A DNA stretch of 64,000 bases from the NCBI GenBank assembly GCA_035547425.1, contig DASZUU010000043.1, positions 109,825 through 173,824 on the forward strand, given 5' to 3'. The stretch comes from Alloacidobacterium sp035547425. GTDB lineage: Bacteria > Acidobacteriota > Terriglobia > Terriglobales > Acidobacteriaceae. The notes under the pieces were generated by a model. That model ran no database searches. It was given only the letters and a program-made list of their open reading frames with translations, and was not told the DNA's origin. A program made the position numbers and the translations under genes. Below are positions 16,932-26,177 of this stretch, one piece after another (position 1 is the first letter of the stretch; every line of letters begins with the position of its first letter).

Positions 16932-17029
16932 GCACCCCCTGAGATACATATAAATTCCGCCTGCGAGGCTTTCGCCGGAATCTAAATCTCAGATATAAGG
17001 TGCGGCTACAGATCGCCGCAGGAAGGGCG
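16932..17029 (+). promoter_or_regulatory. Structured metH leader, possible riboswitch
   Basis: Nested pairings precede metH. GCACC (16932-16936) pairs with GGTGC (16999-17003), CTGAGAT (16939-16945) with ATCTCAG (16986-16992), and ATTCCG (16954-16959) with CGGAAT (16976-16981). A second hairpin, TGCGG (17001-17005) with CCGCA (17016-17020), shares bases with the outer stem and leads into the ribosome site AGGAAGG (17020-17026). The two folds exclude each other. No known SAM, SAH or cobalamin consensus was recognised. Confidence 0.45.
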
Positions 17030-17038
17030 CACGAAGGC

Positions 17039-18145
17039 ATGACCTATCCACGGCATTCACTTCATGAGATTCTCGACAAACGGATCGCCATCATCGATGG
17101 CGCTATGGGCACGACGATTCGTACCTATGGCATGAAGGAAGCTGACATTCGTGGGGAGCGCTTCAAAGTTTCAAAGAAAGACCTGCTGAACAACGGGGAT
17201 CTTTTCAGCCTGACGCAACCCGCTATGATCGGCGACATCCATCGCCGCTTTCTTGAGGCCGGGGCGGATATCATCGAAACCAATACCTTCGGCGCCACCA
17301 GCATTGCGCAGAGTGAATTTTTCGTGGACGATCCGCGCGAGCATGGCGGACGGAAGGACCCGGCGTTTTATCAGAAGGTCATCGACGACCCGTTTCTCAG
17401 CGGACTTGCCTGGGAGATCAATGAGCAGTCGGCGCGACAGTGCCGCGAATGGGCAGACCGCATTGCCAATGAAACAGGCAGCCCAAGGTTTGTGGCAGGC
17501 GCGATCGGACCGTTGACGGTTTCGCTTTCAAATTCGCCGGATGCGGATGATCCGGGTTTCCGCGTGGTTACGTTCGATCAGGTGAAGAAGGCTTATGTAG
17601 AACAAGTGCGCGCCCTGATTGCCGGTGGTTCCGACTTGTTGCTGGTGGAGACAATTTTCGACTCCCTGAATGCCAAGGCCGCGCTGGTCGCCATTCAGGA
17701 AGTTTTTGAAGAAGACAATACGAAGCTGCCGATTATGATTTCCGCAGCCGTGGGCCGCGGCGGCGAAACGATGATCTCTGCGCAAACCGTCGAGGCTTTC
17801 TGGAATGCTGTGAAACACGTAAAACCCTTGTCCATCGGGCTCAACTGCTCGCTCGGTCCGGATTTGATGTACCCGTTTCTTGAAGAGCTGGCCGCGAAGG
17901 CGGATGTGGCGATTTCGGCGTATCCGAATGCGGGACTGCCGAATCCTCTGTCGCCTACGGGCTTCGATCTTGAGCCTGCGGATATGGCTCGCTACCTTGG
18001 CGATTTCGCAAAGGGCGGCCTGATCAATATTGCGGGCGGATGCTGCGGCAACACGCCCGAGCACATTGCTGCTATTGCCAAGGCTCTCGAAGGCCAGCCT
18101 CCGCGCCGGTTGGAAGTGGAAACCGCTGTGGGACTTGGCCAATGA
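17039..18145 (+). CDS. metH: Methionine synthase, homocysteine-binding module
   Basis: 368 residues forming only the N-terminal barrel of cobalamin-dependent methionine synthase. RIAIIDGAMGTTIRTYGM is the signature start. The zinc cysteines sit in LNCSLGPDLM and GGCCGNTPEHI. In E. coli this module is fused to the rest; here it is a separate protein whose stop overlaps the start of the second part (ATGA at 18142-18145). It activates homocysteine for methyl transfer. The start at 17039 follows AGGAAGG at 12 nt. Confidence 0.94.
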   Translation: MTYPRHSLHEILDKRIAIIDGAMGTTIRTYGMKEADIRGERFKVSKKDLLNNGDLFSLTQPAMIGDIHRRFLEAGADIIETNTFGATSIAQSEFFVDDPREHGGRKDPAFYQKVIDDPFLSGLAWEINEQSARQCREWADRIANETGSPRFVAGAIGPLTVSLSNSPDADDPGFRVVTFDQVKKAYVEQVRALIAGGSDLLLVETIFDSLNAKAALVAIQEVFEEDNTKLPIMISAAVGRGGETMISAQTVEAFWNAVKHVKPLSIGLNCSLGPDLMYPFLEELAAKADVAISAYPNAGLPNPLSPTGFDLEPADMARYLGDFAKGGLINIAGGCCGNTPEHIAAIAKALEGQPPRRLEVETAVGLGQ

Positions 18146-20862
18146 GCAATAAAACCATCCTAGAGCCAAGGCCGCTTCGTCTTTCGGGCTCGCAGCCCTT
18201 CACGCAGCAGCAGGGCGTCTTCATCATGATAGGCGAGCGTACCAACGTAGCCGGTTCGCCGAAGTTCGCCAGGCTGATCAAAGACGGGAAATACGAAGAG
18301 GCCGTCAGCATTGCCCGCCAGCAGGTAGAGAACGGCGCCAATATCATCGATATCTGCATGGACGAAGGCATGATCGATGGCGTTGTGGCTATGACGCGGT
18401 TTCTGCAACTGCTTGCAAGCGAGCCTGAAGTAGCCAAAGTGCCTTTCATGGTTGATTCCTCCAAGTGGGAGGTAATCCAGGCCGGTCTCAAGTGCATGCA
18501 GGGCAAAGGCATCGTGAACTCCATTTCCTTGAAAGAAGGAGAAGCGAAGTTTAGAGAGAATGCCGCGACCGTGCTGAAATATGGCGCAGCAGTGGTCGTG
18601 ATGGCCTTTGACGAGCAGGGGCAGGCTGCAACTTACGAAGACAAGATTCGTATCTGCGAGCGGGCTTACCGGATTTTGGTAGACAGTGTAGGGTTTGCGC
18701 CTGAAGACATTATCTTCGATCCCAACATCCTTACCGTAGCTACCGGGATGGAGGAGCACAACAACTATGCTGTCGACTTCATCAACGCAACCCGCTGGAT
18801 CAAGCAGAATCTTCCGCATGCCAAGGTGAGCGGCGGTGTATCGAATATTTCCTTCAGCTTTCGCGGCAACAATAAAGTTCGCGAGGCCATGCATTCGGCA
18901 TTTCTTTATCACGCAATTGCTGCGGGCCTGGACATGGGCATTGTGAATGCCGGCATGCTCGAGGTCTACGAAGAGATTGAGCCGGAATTAAAGGTCATGG
19001 TTGAGGATGTGCTTCTTAACCGGCGGCCGGATGCGACGGAGCGCCTGGTGGAATTCGGCGAAGCACTGAAGGCTGCGGGCGCGGGCCCCTCCACGGTCGA
19101 GAAGAAGACCGAAGAATGGCGTCATGGAACGGTGGAAGAACGAATCTCGCATGCGCTCGTCAAAGGCATCGATACATACATCGACGTAGATACCGAGGAG
19201 GCGCGAGCAAAGCTGGGTCGTCCGCTTCAGGTCATCGAAGGCCCATTGATGGATGGGATGAGTGTCGTCGGTGATCTTTTTGGCGCAGGCAAGATGTTTT
19301 TGCCGCAGGTAGTGAAATCGGCGCGAGTGATGAAGAAGGCGGTCGCTTATCTGACGCCTTTTATGGAAGCCGAAAAAGAAGAATTGGCCGCGGCCGGCAA
19401 AGAAGTAAAAACGCAGGGAAAGATCGTGCTGGCCACCGTGAAGGGCGATGTTCACGATATCGGCAAAAATATTGTCGGCGTTGTGCTGGCCTGCAATAAC
19501 TATGAAGTCATCGATATGGGCGTCATGGTTCCGGCGGAAAAGATTCTCGGACGCGCCAAAGAGGAGAATGCCGACATCATCGGTTTGAGCGGGCTCATCA
19601 CGCCATCGCTCGACGAGATGGTGCACGTCGCGCGCGAAATGGAGCGCCAGGGCTTCAAGATTCCGTTGCTGATCGGCGGCGCCACCACAAGCAGGGCGCA
19701 TACCGCCATCAAGATTGCGCCGCATTACAGCGAACCTGTGGTGCATGTGCTCGATGCAAGCCGCGCTGTGCCTGTAGCAACGAGCTTACTCAGCGAAGAA
19801 AATAAGCAGGCATTTGTCGAGCAGCATCGCGCCGAGTATGAAGCAGTAAGAAGAGCTCATGCTGCGCCAAAGCAGCAGGTCGTCTCGATTGAAGAGGCGC
19901 GAGCCCGGCGAACGCCGATCGAGTGGCGTAAAGAAGATATTGCGCAACCGGAGTTTACCGGCGTGCGTGTGCTTGAAGACTTTCCTCTTTCTACTCTGAG
20001 GGAATTTATCGATTGGTCTCCTTTCTTTCACGCATGGGGATTGAAGGGCATCTATCCGCGGATTCTTGAAGATGAAAAACAGGGACCGCAGGCTCGCCAG
20101 CTTTTCGCTGAGGGCAATGCGCTTCTGGACCGCATCATTCAAGAGAAGCTCATCGCCGCACGCGGCGTATATGGTTTCTTCCCGGCGAATGCAGTCGGTG
20201 ACGACGTAGAGTTGTACACAGATGAAACGCGCTCTACCGTGCTCGAACGCTTTCACTTCCTTCGTCAGCAGGCAAATCGTGAAGGCTCAGAGCCATGCCG
20301 CTCGCTTGCCGATTTCATTGCCCCGAAGGAAACAGGTCTACCGGATTACATCGGCGCGTTTGCAGTCACAAGCGGAATCGGTCTGCACGAGCTACGTGAT
20401 CGTTTCCGGGCTGAGCACGACGACTACAACGCCATCATGGCGGAGGCGCTTGCCGACCGCCTTGCCGAAGCATTTGCAGAATGCCTTCACAAGTGTGTTC
20501 GCGATCAGTGGGGCTATGGCCGGCAGGAGAGTTTCACCAATGCGGAGCTGATTCAGGAAAAATATCGCGGCATCCGGCCTGCGCCGGGCTATCCGGCAAG
20601 CCCCGATCACACGGAAAAGGGCACAATCTGGAAGCTTCTCGATGTGCAGGCGAAGACAGGCATCATCATCACAGAGTCATTTGCCATGTGGCCGGGATCG
20701 AGCATAAGCGGAATCTACTTTGCGCATCCGGAATCGCGCTACTTCAGTGTGGGCAAAATCGATCGTGATCAGGTAACGGATTATCAAAATCGCAAAGGCA
20801 TGACTCTGAAAGACGTCGAACGCTGGCTCGGCCCCAATCTGAATTACGATCCTGAAAGCTGA
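18142..20862 (+). CDS. metH: Methionine synthase, folate/cobalamin/activation modules
   Basis: 906 residues. In order: the pterin-binding barrel (MIGERTNVAGSPKFARLI; INAGMLEVYEEI), the helical cap, the cobalamin Rossmann domain with the DVHDIGKNIVGV histidine motif and GLSGLITPSLDEM, and the SAM-dependent reactivation domain (AMWPGSSISGIYFAHPES; VEEW-like end DVERWLGPNLNYDPES). It moves the methyl group of methyltetrahydrofolate through cobalamin to homocysteine held by the preceding protein. Activation and catalytic parts are both complete, so the split enzyme should work. Confidence 0.95.
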   Translation: MSNKTILEPRPLRLSGSQPFTQQQGVFIMIGERTNVAGSPKFARLIKDGKYEEAVSIARQQVENGANIIDICMDEGMIDGVVAMTRFLQLLASEPEVAKVPFMVDSSKWEVIQAGLKCMQGKGIVNSISLKEGEAKFRENAATVLKYGAAVVVMAFDEQGQAATYEDKIRICERAYRILVDSVGFAPEDIIFDPNILTVATGMEEHNNYAVDFINATRWIKQNLPHAKVSGGVSNISFSFRGNNKVREAMHSAFLYHAIAAGLDMGIVNAGMLEVYEEIEPELKVMVEDVLLNRRPDATERLVEFGEALKAAGAGPSTVEKKTEEWRHGTVEERISHALVKGIDTYIDVDTEEARAKLGRPLQVIEGPLMDGMSVVGDLFGAGKMFLPQVVKSARVMKKAVAYLTPFMEAEKEELAAAGKEVKTQGKIVLATVKGDVHDIGKNIVGVVLACNNYEVIDMGVMVPAEKILGRAKEENADIIGLSGLITPSLDEMVHVAREMERQGFKIPLLIGGATTSRAHTAIKIAPHYSEPVVHVLDASRAVPVATSLLSEENKQAFVEQHRAEYEAVRRAHAAPKQQVVSIEEARARRTPIEWRKEDIAQPEFTGVRVLEDFPLSTLREFIDWSPFFHAWGLKGIYPRILEDEKQGPQARQLFAEGNALLDRIIQEKLIAARGVYGFFPANAVGDDVELYTDETRSTVLERFHFLRQQANREGSEPCRSLADFIAPKETGLPDYIGAFAVTSGIGLHELRDRFRAEHDDYNAIMAEALADRLAEAFAECLHKCVRDQWGYGRQESFTNAELIQEKYRGIRPAPGYPASPDHTEKGTIWKLLDVQAKTGIIITESFAMWPGSSISGIYFAHPESRYFSVGKIDRDQVTDYQNRKGMTLKDVERWLGPNLNYDPES

Positions 20863-20961
20863 CTCATAACAACTTTCTAACAACTCTTCAAGGCATTTTT
20901 TATGTCTTTTGCTTTTCCATGTGAAGAGTGAAGGCAAGCATGCCTTACAAGAGAAGGAGCT

Positions 20962-21189
20962 ATGAGCACTTTTAGAACCTGCCGTCCTCTTCTAGTTGAT
21001 GCTACCCAATGTGCCGAATCTCAAACCCTCGTGAGCGATACAAGCTTCTGCCATGTGAAGAAAGGCGATTGGATTATTCGGGGAGAGAACGGGGAACGTT
21101 ATGTTGTTGATGATGACTTCTTTCAGCGCACGTTTACTCCATTTCAGTTTGATTTAGCGCCGAACGAGGGTCGAAACTACGGATCGTAA
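20962..21189 (+). CDS. Hypothetical protein with PGYDG-like domain
   Basis: 75 residues, start ATG 20962 behind AGAAGGAG. The central VKKGDWIIRGENGERYVVDD resembles the short beta domain (GDWIVTG-x-GE-x-YPV) of small bacterial proteins of unknown role. No signal peptide is seen. After its stop an inverted repeat (CGAAACTACG at 21172-21181, CGTAGTTTCG at 21215-21224) encloses a second stem (CAGGCT/AGCCTG) and may end the transcript. Confidence 0.58.
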   Translation: MSTFRTCRPLLVDATQCAESQTLVSDTSFCHVKKGDWIIRGENGERYVVDDDFFQRTFTPFQFDLAPNEGRNYGS

Positions 21190-21344
21190 ACCAGGCTTAG
21201 AAGGCAGCCTGTCTCGTAGTTTCGGTCGGACTCGTGGCGGGTTGCCGTAGCTGCCGATGGTTGCAAGGCAGCAGAAAATATGCAAAAGAACACGGAACCA
21301 CCTTGTTCCCGGGTACGTATTCACCAGAGCAGAGGAGAGTATCC

Positions 21345-23774
21345 GTGGCACAACTGTGGCAAGACTTGTCCTATACCTTTCGGCGGCTTTCCAAAACCCC
21401 GGGTCTTGTAATCGCAATCGTTATCTCTATCGGACTCGGGATCGCTGCCAACGCGACCATCTTTTCCATGGTCAGCCGCTTTGTTCTCACGCCTCCTCCT
21501 GTAGGCGACCCCCCCACGCTTCTATCGCTGCATACGGTTCACGATGGCGAGCAATGCTGCAATAACTTCTCCTGGCCTCTCTATGCCGACGTGCGCGACC
21601 AGGCAAAATCGTTTTCAGAGGTGGCTGCATATTATGAGCTTCTGGCAGCCTCCATCGGCGGAAATGGAGAGCCGGAGCGTATCTGGGGACAGGCGGCCAC
21701 AGCAAATTATTTCGATACAGCCCAACTTCACATGGCACTAGGCCGCGGCTTTCTAGCGAACGAAGAGCATAGCCAGGTCATAGTCCTTGGCTATCGTCTC
21801 TGGCAACATCGTTTCGCGTCCGATCCGGCTATTGTGGGCAAAGCCATCCTTCTATCCGGTCATCCATTCACAGTCGTGGGAGTGGCACCAAGGGGCTACC
21901 ATGGCCTCGACATTATTCTTGATCCACAATTCTGGGTGCCATTCGGCAATATCGGTACGCTGTTGGACACCGTTCCCAGGCTCGATTCGCGCAACGATCA
22001 TTGGCTGGCTGTCGTTGGGCGCCTTAAACCTGGTGTCACTTCATCGCAGGCTGCAGCCGACCTGAAGACTCTTGCGCAGGGCTTTGCGAAGGCTTATCCC
22101 GATACAGACAAAGGAAGCGGTTTTTATCTTGATCAAGCCGGCTCGCTGCCTCCGCGCAATAAGTCGACTGTATTGCTCTTTCTTGCTGCGCTCTCAATTG
22201 TTGTCCTGCTCGTGCTTGCCATTGCCTGCGTGAATGTAGTCAATCTGCTTCTCGCCAATGCGGCTACTCGCCAGAGAGAAATGGCTGTCCGCATTGCCCT
22301 TGGGGCTACGCGCAGGCAACTTCTACGGCAGATGCTTATGGAGAGTATCGTGCTCGCTCTGGGCGGTGGAGTTGTAGGCATTGCCTTATCATTGTGGGCG
22401 ACTTCGGCGCTGGCAACATTCCATGTGCCGGCGCCCATACCTCTGGATACATCCCTCAGCATTGATTGGCGGGTTTTGCTTTATACTTTCGCGCTCAGTG
22501 TCGTCACCGGACTATTCTTTGGGCTTATTCCCGCGTGGATAGCGTCGCGTCCAATTCTGACGAGCGCTCTTAAGGGCGAAGATGCTCTTGCGCGGCCGGG
22601 CCGTCGCATCACATTGCGCAATATGCTGGTTATCATTCAGATCGCCATATCCATTGTGCTGCTCAGTGCTACCGGACTTTTCCTGCGCAGTCTGGAAAAC
22701 GCGTCTACGATTGATATCGGCTTCCGTTCGCACGATTTGCTCATGGTGTCGGTCGATCCTCGCGTGCATGGGTATAGTCCGCAACGCACGGCGCAGTTTC
22801 TCAGCCAGTTGCGGGATCGCGCAGCAGCCACACCCGGCGTCATCTCTGCCGCCCTGACCGACAGCGTACCGCTCTCCGGAGGCAATCGCAGCGATGGCAT
22901 GACTGCGGAAGGCCGCCCGAAGCAGTTAATTCCTTCCGTGGAAATGTACATGGCAGGGCCGGGATATTTTGAAACGCTCGGCATCCCGCGCCTCGCAGGC
23001 CGCGACTTCGGTAATGAGCCCGCCACAGGCACCAAAGTGGCTGTCATTAATAAGCTTCTGGCTGAGAAGTTATTTCCAGGCGAGAACCCCGTTGGGCGGT
23101 ATATTCGCGATGGCGGTGATCGTTATGAAGTGATTGGCGTTGTCGGGAATATCAAGTCTCGGTTTATCGGCGAGGATATGCGTCCGGTCCTCTTTCGATC
23201 CGTTTCACAGACCATCGGAAGCGAGCCTGCCTTTCTTGGATATACGCTCATCGTCCATACCAGGAGCAACGCGGCAAGCACCCTTGCAGCCATTCGCAGC
23301 GAGATTCATGCGCTCGATCCGGCAATGGCTGTCTACAATGTTGAAACCATGGAAGGACACCTTCGCAGCGCTCTGTTTTTACCCCGCCTGGCAGGGACAC
23401 TCTTCGGCATTTTCGGCTTGATCGGTCTTGTTCTTGCTGCTGTTGGGCTCTATGGTGTCATGAGCTATGCGGTGAGCCGCCGCACGCGCGAGATAAGCAT
23501 CCGCATTGCGCTGGGAGCGCAGCTTGCATCCATACAGCGCCTTATCCTTCGCCAGGGAATGCTGCTGATTCTCGTAGCATTTTTATTCGGCATTCCTGTT
23601 GCGCTGGCGACTGCAAAACTCTTTAACAGCTTTCTTTATGGAGTTCGCCCACACGATCTCGTCACTTTTACTTTCGTGCCCGCTTTTCTGGCTGTGGTTG
23701 CTTTCATCGCTTGCTGGATACCGGCTCGTCGCGCGGCGAAGGTCAATCCGCAATCGACTCTGCATTACGAGTAG
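21345..23774 (+). CDS. ADOP-family FtsX/MacB-like permease
   Basis: 809 residues from GTG 21345, chosen because GAGGAGAG lies 8 nt upstream and MAQLWQDLSYTFRRLSKTPG is the standard ADOP N-terminus. It has two MacB periplasmic domains and two FtsX blocks: TM1 after TPG, a central FtsX domain (VLLVLAIACVNVVNLLLANA; REMAVRIALGATRRQL) and a C-terminal one (REISIRIALGAQLASIQ), ending NPQSTLHYE. These large permeases of Acidobacteria lack a fused ATPase and usually have a PadR gene nearby. Neither a PadR nor an ATPase gene is adjacent here, so it is an orphan. Substrate unknown. Confidence 0.9.
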   Translation: MAQLWQDLSYTFRRLSKTPGLVIAIVISIGLGIAANATIFSMVSRFVLTPPPVGDPPTLLSLHTVHDGEQCCNNFSWPLYADVRDQAKSFSEVAAYYELLAASIGGNGEPERIWGQAATANYFDTAQLHMALGRGFLANEEHSQVIVLGYRLWQHRFASDPAIVGKAILLSGHPFTVVGVAPRGYHGLDIILDPQFWVPFGNIGTLLDTVPRLDSRNDHWLAVVGRLKPGVTSSQAAADLKTLAQGFAKAYPDTDKGSGFYLDQAGSLPPRNKSTVLLFLAALSIVVLLVLAIACVNVVNLLLANAATRQREMAVRIALGATRRQLLRQMLMESIVLALGGGVVGIALSLWATSALATFHVPAPIPLDTSLSIDWRVLLYTFALSVVTGLFFGLIPAWIASRPILTSALKGEDALARPGRRITLRNMLVIIQIAISIVLLSATGLFLRSLENASTIDIGFRSHDLLMVSVDPRVHGYSPQRTAQFLSQLRDRAAATPGVISAALTDSVPLSGGNRSDGMTAEGRPKQLIPSVEMYMAGPGYFETLGIPRLAGRDFGNEPATGTKVAVINKLLAEKLFPGENPVGRYIRDGGDRYEVIGVVGNIKSRFIGEDMRPVLFRSVSQTIGSEPAFLGYTLIVHTRSNAASTLAAIRSEIHALDPAMAVYNVETMEGHLRSALFLPRLAGTLFGIFGLIGLVLAAVGLYGVMSYAVSRRTREISIRIALGAQLASIQRLILRQGMLLILVAFLFGIPVALATAKLFNSFLYGVRPHDLVTFTFVPAFLAVVAFIACWIPARRAAKVNPQSTLHYE

Positions 23775-23793
23775 CGGGACGAATGCATCTGCT

Positions 23794-24582
23794 TCAGCGC
23801 CGCCGTTGCGCTGAAGGCGAGAGCCCCATCGTCTTTCGAAACATTGCCGAAAAAGCGGCATGGCTGGAATATCCCAGCGCTCGTGCTACTCGGGAACTGG
23901 ATTGCCCTTGCGATAAGCGGATCTGGGCCTCAAGCAGTAAGAGTTGAGACCGCCATTCATGAAAGCTCATCCCCAGCTGCGATCGGAATAAGCGAGTAAG
24001 CGTGCGGCTGCTCATATCCTGGCTAGCCGCCCAATGCTCCATGTCACCGCGCAGGCTGGGATTTTTCTGCATCGCATTGCAGATACGACGCAGCCGGGAC
24101 TCTTCCGGCCAGGGAAGATGCAAGGGCAGTGTCTGCGAAATGCGCAATTCGCTGCAGATAAGCGCTGCAATATGAGCACCTCGCCCACTCGCCGCGTATT
24201 CTCTCGGCTCCGATAACATGCTGACGATGAGCTCCCGAAGCAAAGGCGAGACACGTACCACCGCGCAGTTTTCCGTCGGTGGTTTGACCGTGTCATCGAA
24301 ATATACAGTACGCATCCGTACCGCTCCTCGCATGCGAATTGCATGCCGCGTATGCGCGGGCACCCAGATAGCGCGCGTAGGAAGCAGAACCCATTTCCCC
24401 TCGCGCGCAGAAACCACCATCGTTCCTTCAATGGCATAGATGAGCTGCGCTTTTGCATGTTCGTGGAAAGGAACTTTGTCTCCGGCGGCATAGTCATAGG
24501 CAAGGACCGCAACAGGCCGGCGAATGCGCAAACAGGCGGCAAGCGCTTTATCTGTCCGTATATCGATAGTCTCTGTCCGCAT
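23794..24582 (-). CDS. AraC family regulator with cupin sensor domain
   Basis: About 262 residues from ATG 24582 (MRTETIDIRTDKALAA); an earlier ATG at 24636 would run into the divergent gene. The N-terminal cupin (VPFHEHAKAQLIYAIEGTMV; WVLLPTRAIWVPAHTRHAI) is followed by two helix-turn-helix units (LTRLFRSQLGMSFHEWR; VARALGYSSHAAFSAMFRK). The layout is that of NimR-like regulators, which control a neighbouring MFS exporter, and a divergent MFS gene begins about 45 bp away. It is likely to activate or repress that pump. Confidence 0.87.
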   Translation of the reverse strand: MRTETIDIRTDKALAACLRIRRPVAVLAYDYAAGDKVPFHEHAKAQLIYAIEGTMVVSAREGKWVLLPTRAIWVPAHTRHAIRMRGAVRMRTVYFDDTVKPPTENCAVVRVSPLLRELIVSMLSEPREYAASGRGAHIAALICSELRISQTLPLHLPWPEESRLRRICNAMQKNPSLRGDMEHWAASQDMSSRTLTRLFRSQLGMSFHEWRSQLLLLEAQIRLSQGQSSSRVARALGYSSHAAFSAMFRKTMGLSPSAQRRR

Positions 24583-24627
24583 ATCGCATTTCAGACGATC
24601 TAGGCTGCAGTATACGAGGGCAAAAAC

Positions 24628-26166
24628 ATTTTTCAAACCGAACGCAACCTCTGGCTGGTGGCCGCTGCCGTTATCATCGCGCCATTTATGGAAGTGCTCG
24701 ATACGTCCATCGCAAACGTAGCATTGCCGTATATCGCAGGGAACCTGTCATCATCTCTCGATGAAACAGTGTGGGTGCTTACGTCATACCTGGTGGCAAA
24801 TGCGATTGTGCTGCCGATGAGCGGCTGGATTTCGTTGCGGCTGGGCCGCAAACGCTTTTATCTGACATCGATTTTGCTGTTCACAGTAAGCTCTTTTCTA
24901 TGCGGCATCGCGCCAAGCCTGCCTGTATTGATTGTGTTTCGTGTTCTGCAAGGGCTTGGAGGCGGCGGGTTGCAGCCGACAACCCAGGCTATTCTGGCCG
25001 ATATTTTTCCGAAAGAGAAGATCGCTTCAGCATTCACTCTCTATTCCGTTGTGATTGTGCTGGCGCCGACTCTTGGCCCGATCCTCGGCGGCTGGCTGAG
25101 CGATAACTGGGGATGGCGATGGATATTTTTTCTGAACATTCCATGCGGCATCGCTGCTTACCTGATGAATCGCGCGCTGCAACCTGAGACAAAAAATGAA
25201 GAGATAAAGAAAAAGATTGATTATCCCGGCCTGCTAGGTATCGCGCTCGGGTTAGGCTGCCTTGAATATGTGCTCGATCGCGGAGAGCGTTCCGACTGGT
25301 TCGCCTCGCCTGCAATCTTAACTGCGGCCGTAATATCGGTCGTGGCTCTCGTGTCGCTCATATATTACGAGCTATTTCGTGCGAAGCAGCCCATCCTGCA
25401 GCTTCGCCTGCTTTCGAGCCGCAATTTTGCCTTGGCAAATGCAGTGATCTTCTTCACCTATTTTGCCCGCTATGCCAGCACAGCATTATTACCGGAGTTT
25501 ACGCACACCATGCTTGGCTACACCGCTACAGATAGTGGGCTGGTGCTCTCTCCGGGATCGTTTGCGCTTCTGCTGTTTCTGCCGCTTACCGCATGGCTGA
25601 TGAAGCGTGTTGATCTTCGTATGATGGTGGTTTGCGGCTTAATGGTGACATCATTTGCATTTCATTTGCTGAGCGGCATTTCACTCGACGTAGATTACCG
25701 GACCATCGTCCGGCTGCGCATATTGGAAAGCTCGGGAGTAGCACTTTTTCTAACTCCCATCAGCGTATTGGCCTTTTCACAGCTCAAGTCAGGGAAGAAT
25801 GATGCGGCGGCCTCTCTGTATGGGCTGTTTCGGAACCTTGGCTCCGCGATCGGCATCTCTGTCGTGAACACCATGCTGGTGCGCAGGACTCAGGTTCACC
25901 GAACATATCTGGTGCAGAATCTTTCCGCCTCATCACTCGACTTATTGGAAGCGGTTCAGAAAAAATCAGCGTTCATGCGGAGATTCGCCGGAGACTCAGA
26001 GAGTTTTGCCCGTATGCGGGCATTGAATTCCATGCATGAAGAGATCACGCGGCAAGCAAACATGCTTTGCTACATCGATTGCTTTCGCTTTTTGATGTGG
26101 ATTTCTCTCTGCGTTTCTCCACTCGCGTTATTTTTTGCCGTCAAAAAGAAAAGCTATGCAGGTTGA
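24628..26166 (+). CDS. DHA2-type MFS drug exporter (EmrB/QacA family)
   Basis: About 513 residues with 14 membrane segments expected. FMEVLDTSIANVALPYIAGN is motif D1, and RVLQGLGGGGLQPTTQAILA with LAPTLGPILGGWLSDNWGWR are motif C regions of DHA2 proton-drug antiporters. No ATG is available: the only standard start is GTG 24658, which would cut the usual NLWL lead-in to TM1 and has no ribosome site. An ATT at 24628, preceded by GAGGG at about 7 nt, restores it (FQTERNLWLVAAAV). Start therefore uncertain. Probably controlled by the divergent AraC protein. Confidence 0.88.
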   Translation: MFQTERNLWLVAAAVIIAPFMEVLDTSIANVALPYIAGNLSSSLDETVWVLTSYLVANAIVLPMSGWISLRLGRKRFYLTSILLFTVSSFLCGIAPSLPVLIVFRVLQGLGGGGLQPTTQAILADIFPKEKIASAFTLYSVVIVLAPTLGPILGGWLSDNWGWRWIFFLNIPCGIAAYLMNRALQPETKNEEIKKKIDYPGLLGIALGLGCLEYVLDRGERSDWFASPAILTAAVISVVALVSLIYYELFRAKQPILQLRLLSSRNFALANAVIFFTYFARYASTALLPEFTHTMLGYTATDSGLVLSPGSFALLLFLPLTAWLMKRVDLRMMVVCGLMVTSFAFHLLSGISLDVDYRTIVRLRILESSGVALFLTPISVLAFSQLKSGKNDAAASLYGLFRNLGSAIGISVVNTMLVRRTQVHRTYLVQNLSASSLDLLEAVQKKSAFMRRFAGDSESFARMRALNSMHEEITRQANMLCYIDCFRFLMWISLCVSPLALFFAVKKKSYAG

Positions 26167-26177
26167 AGCATACAGCA

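Noticed and set aside
16729..17040. Minus-strand frame across the metH leader
   Set aside because: It has no ribosome site and no recognisable sequence, and the region is better explained as a structured leader.
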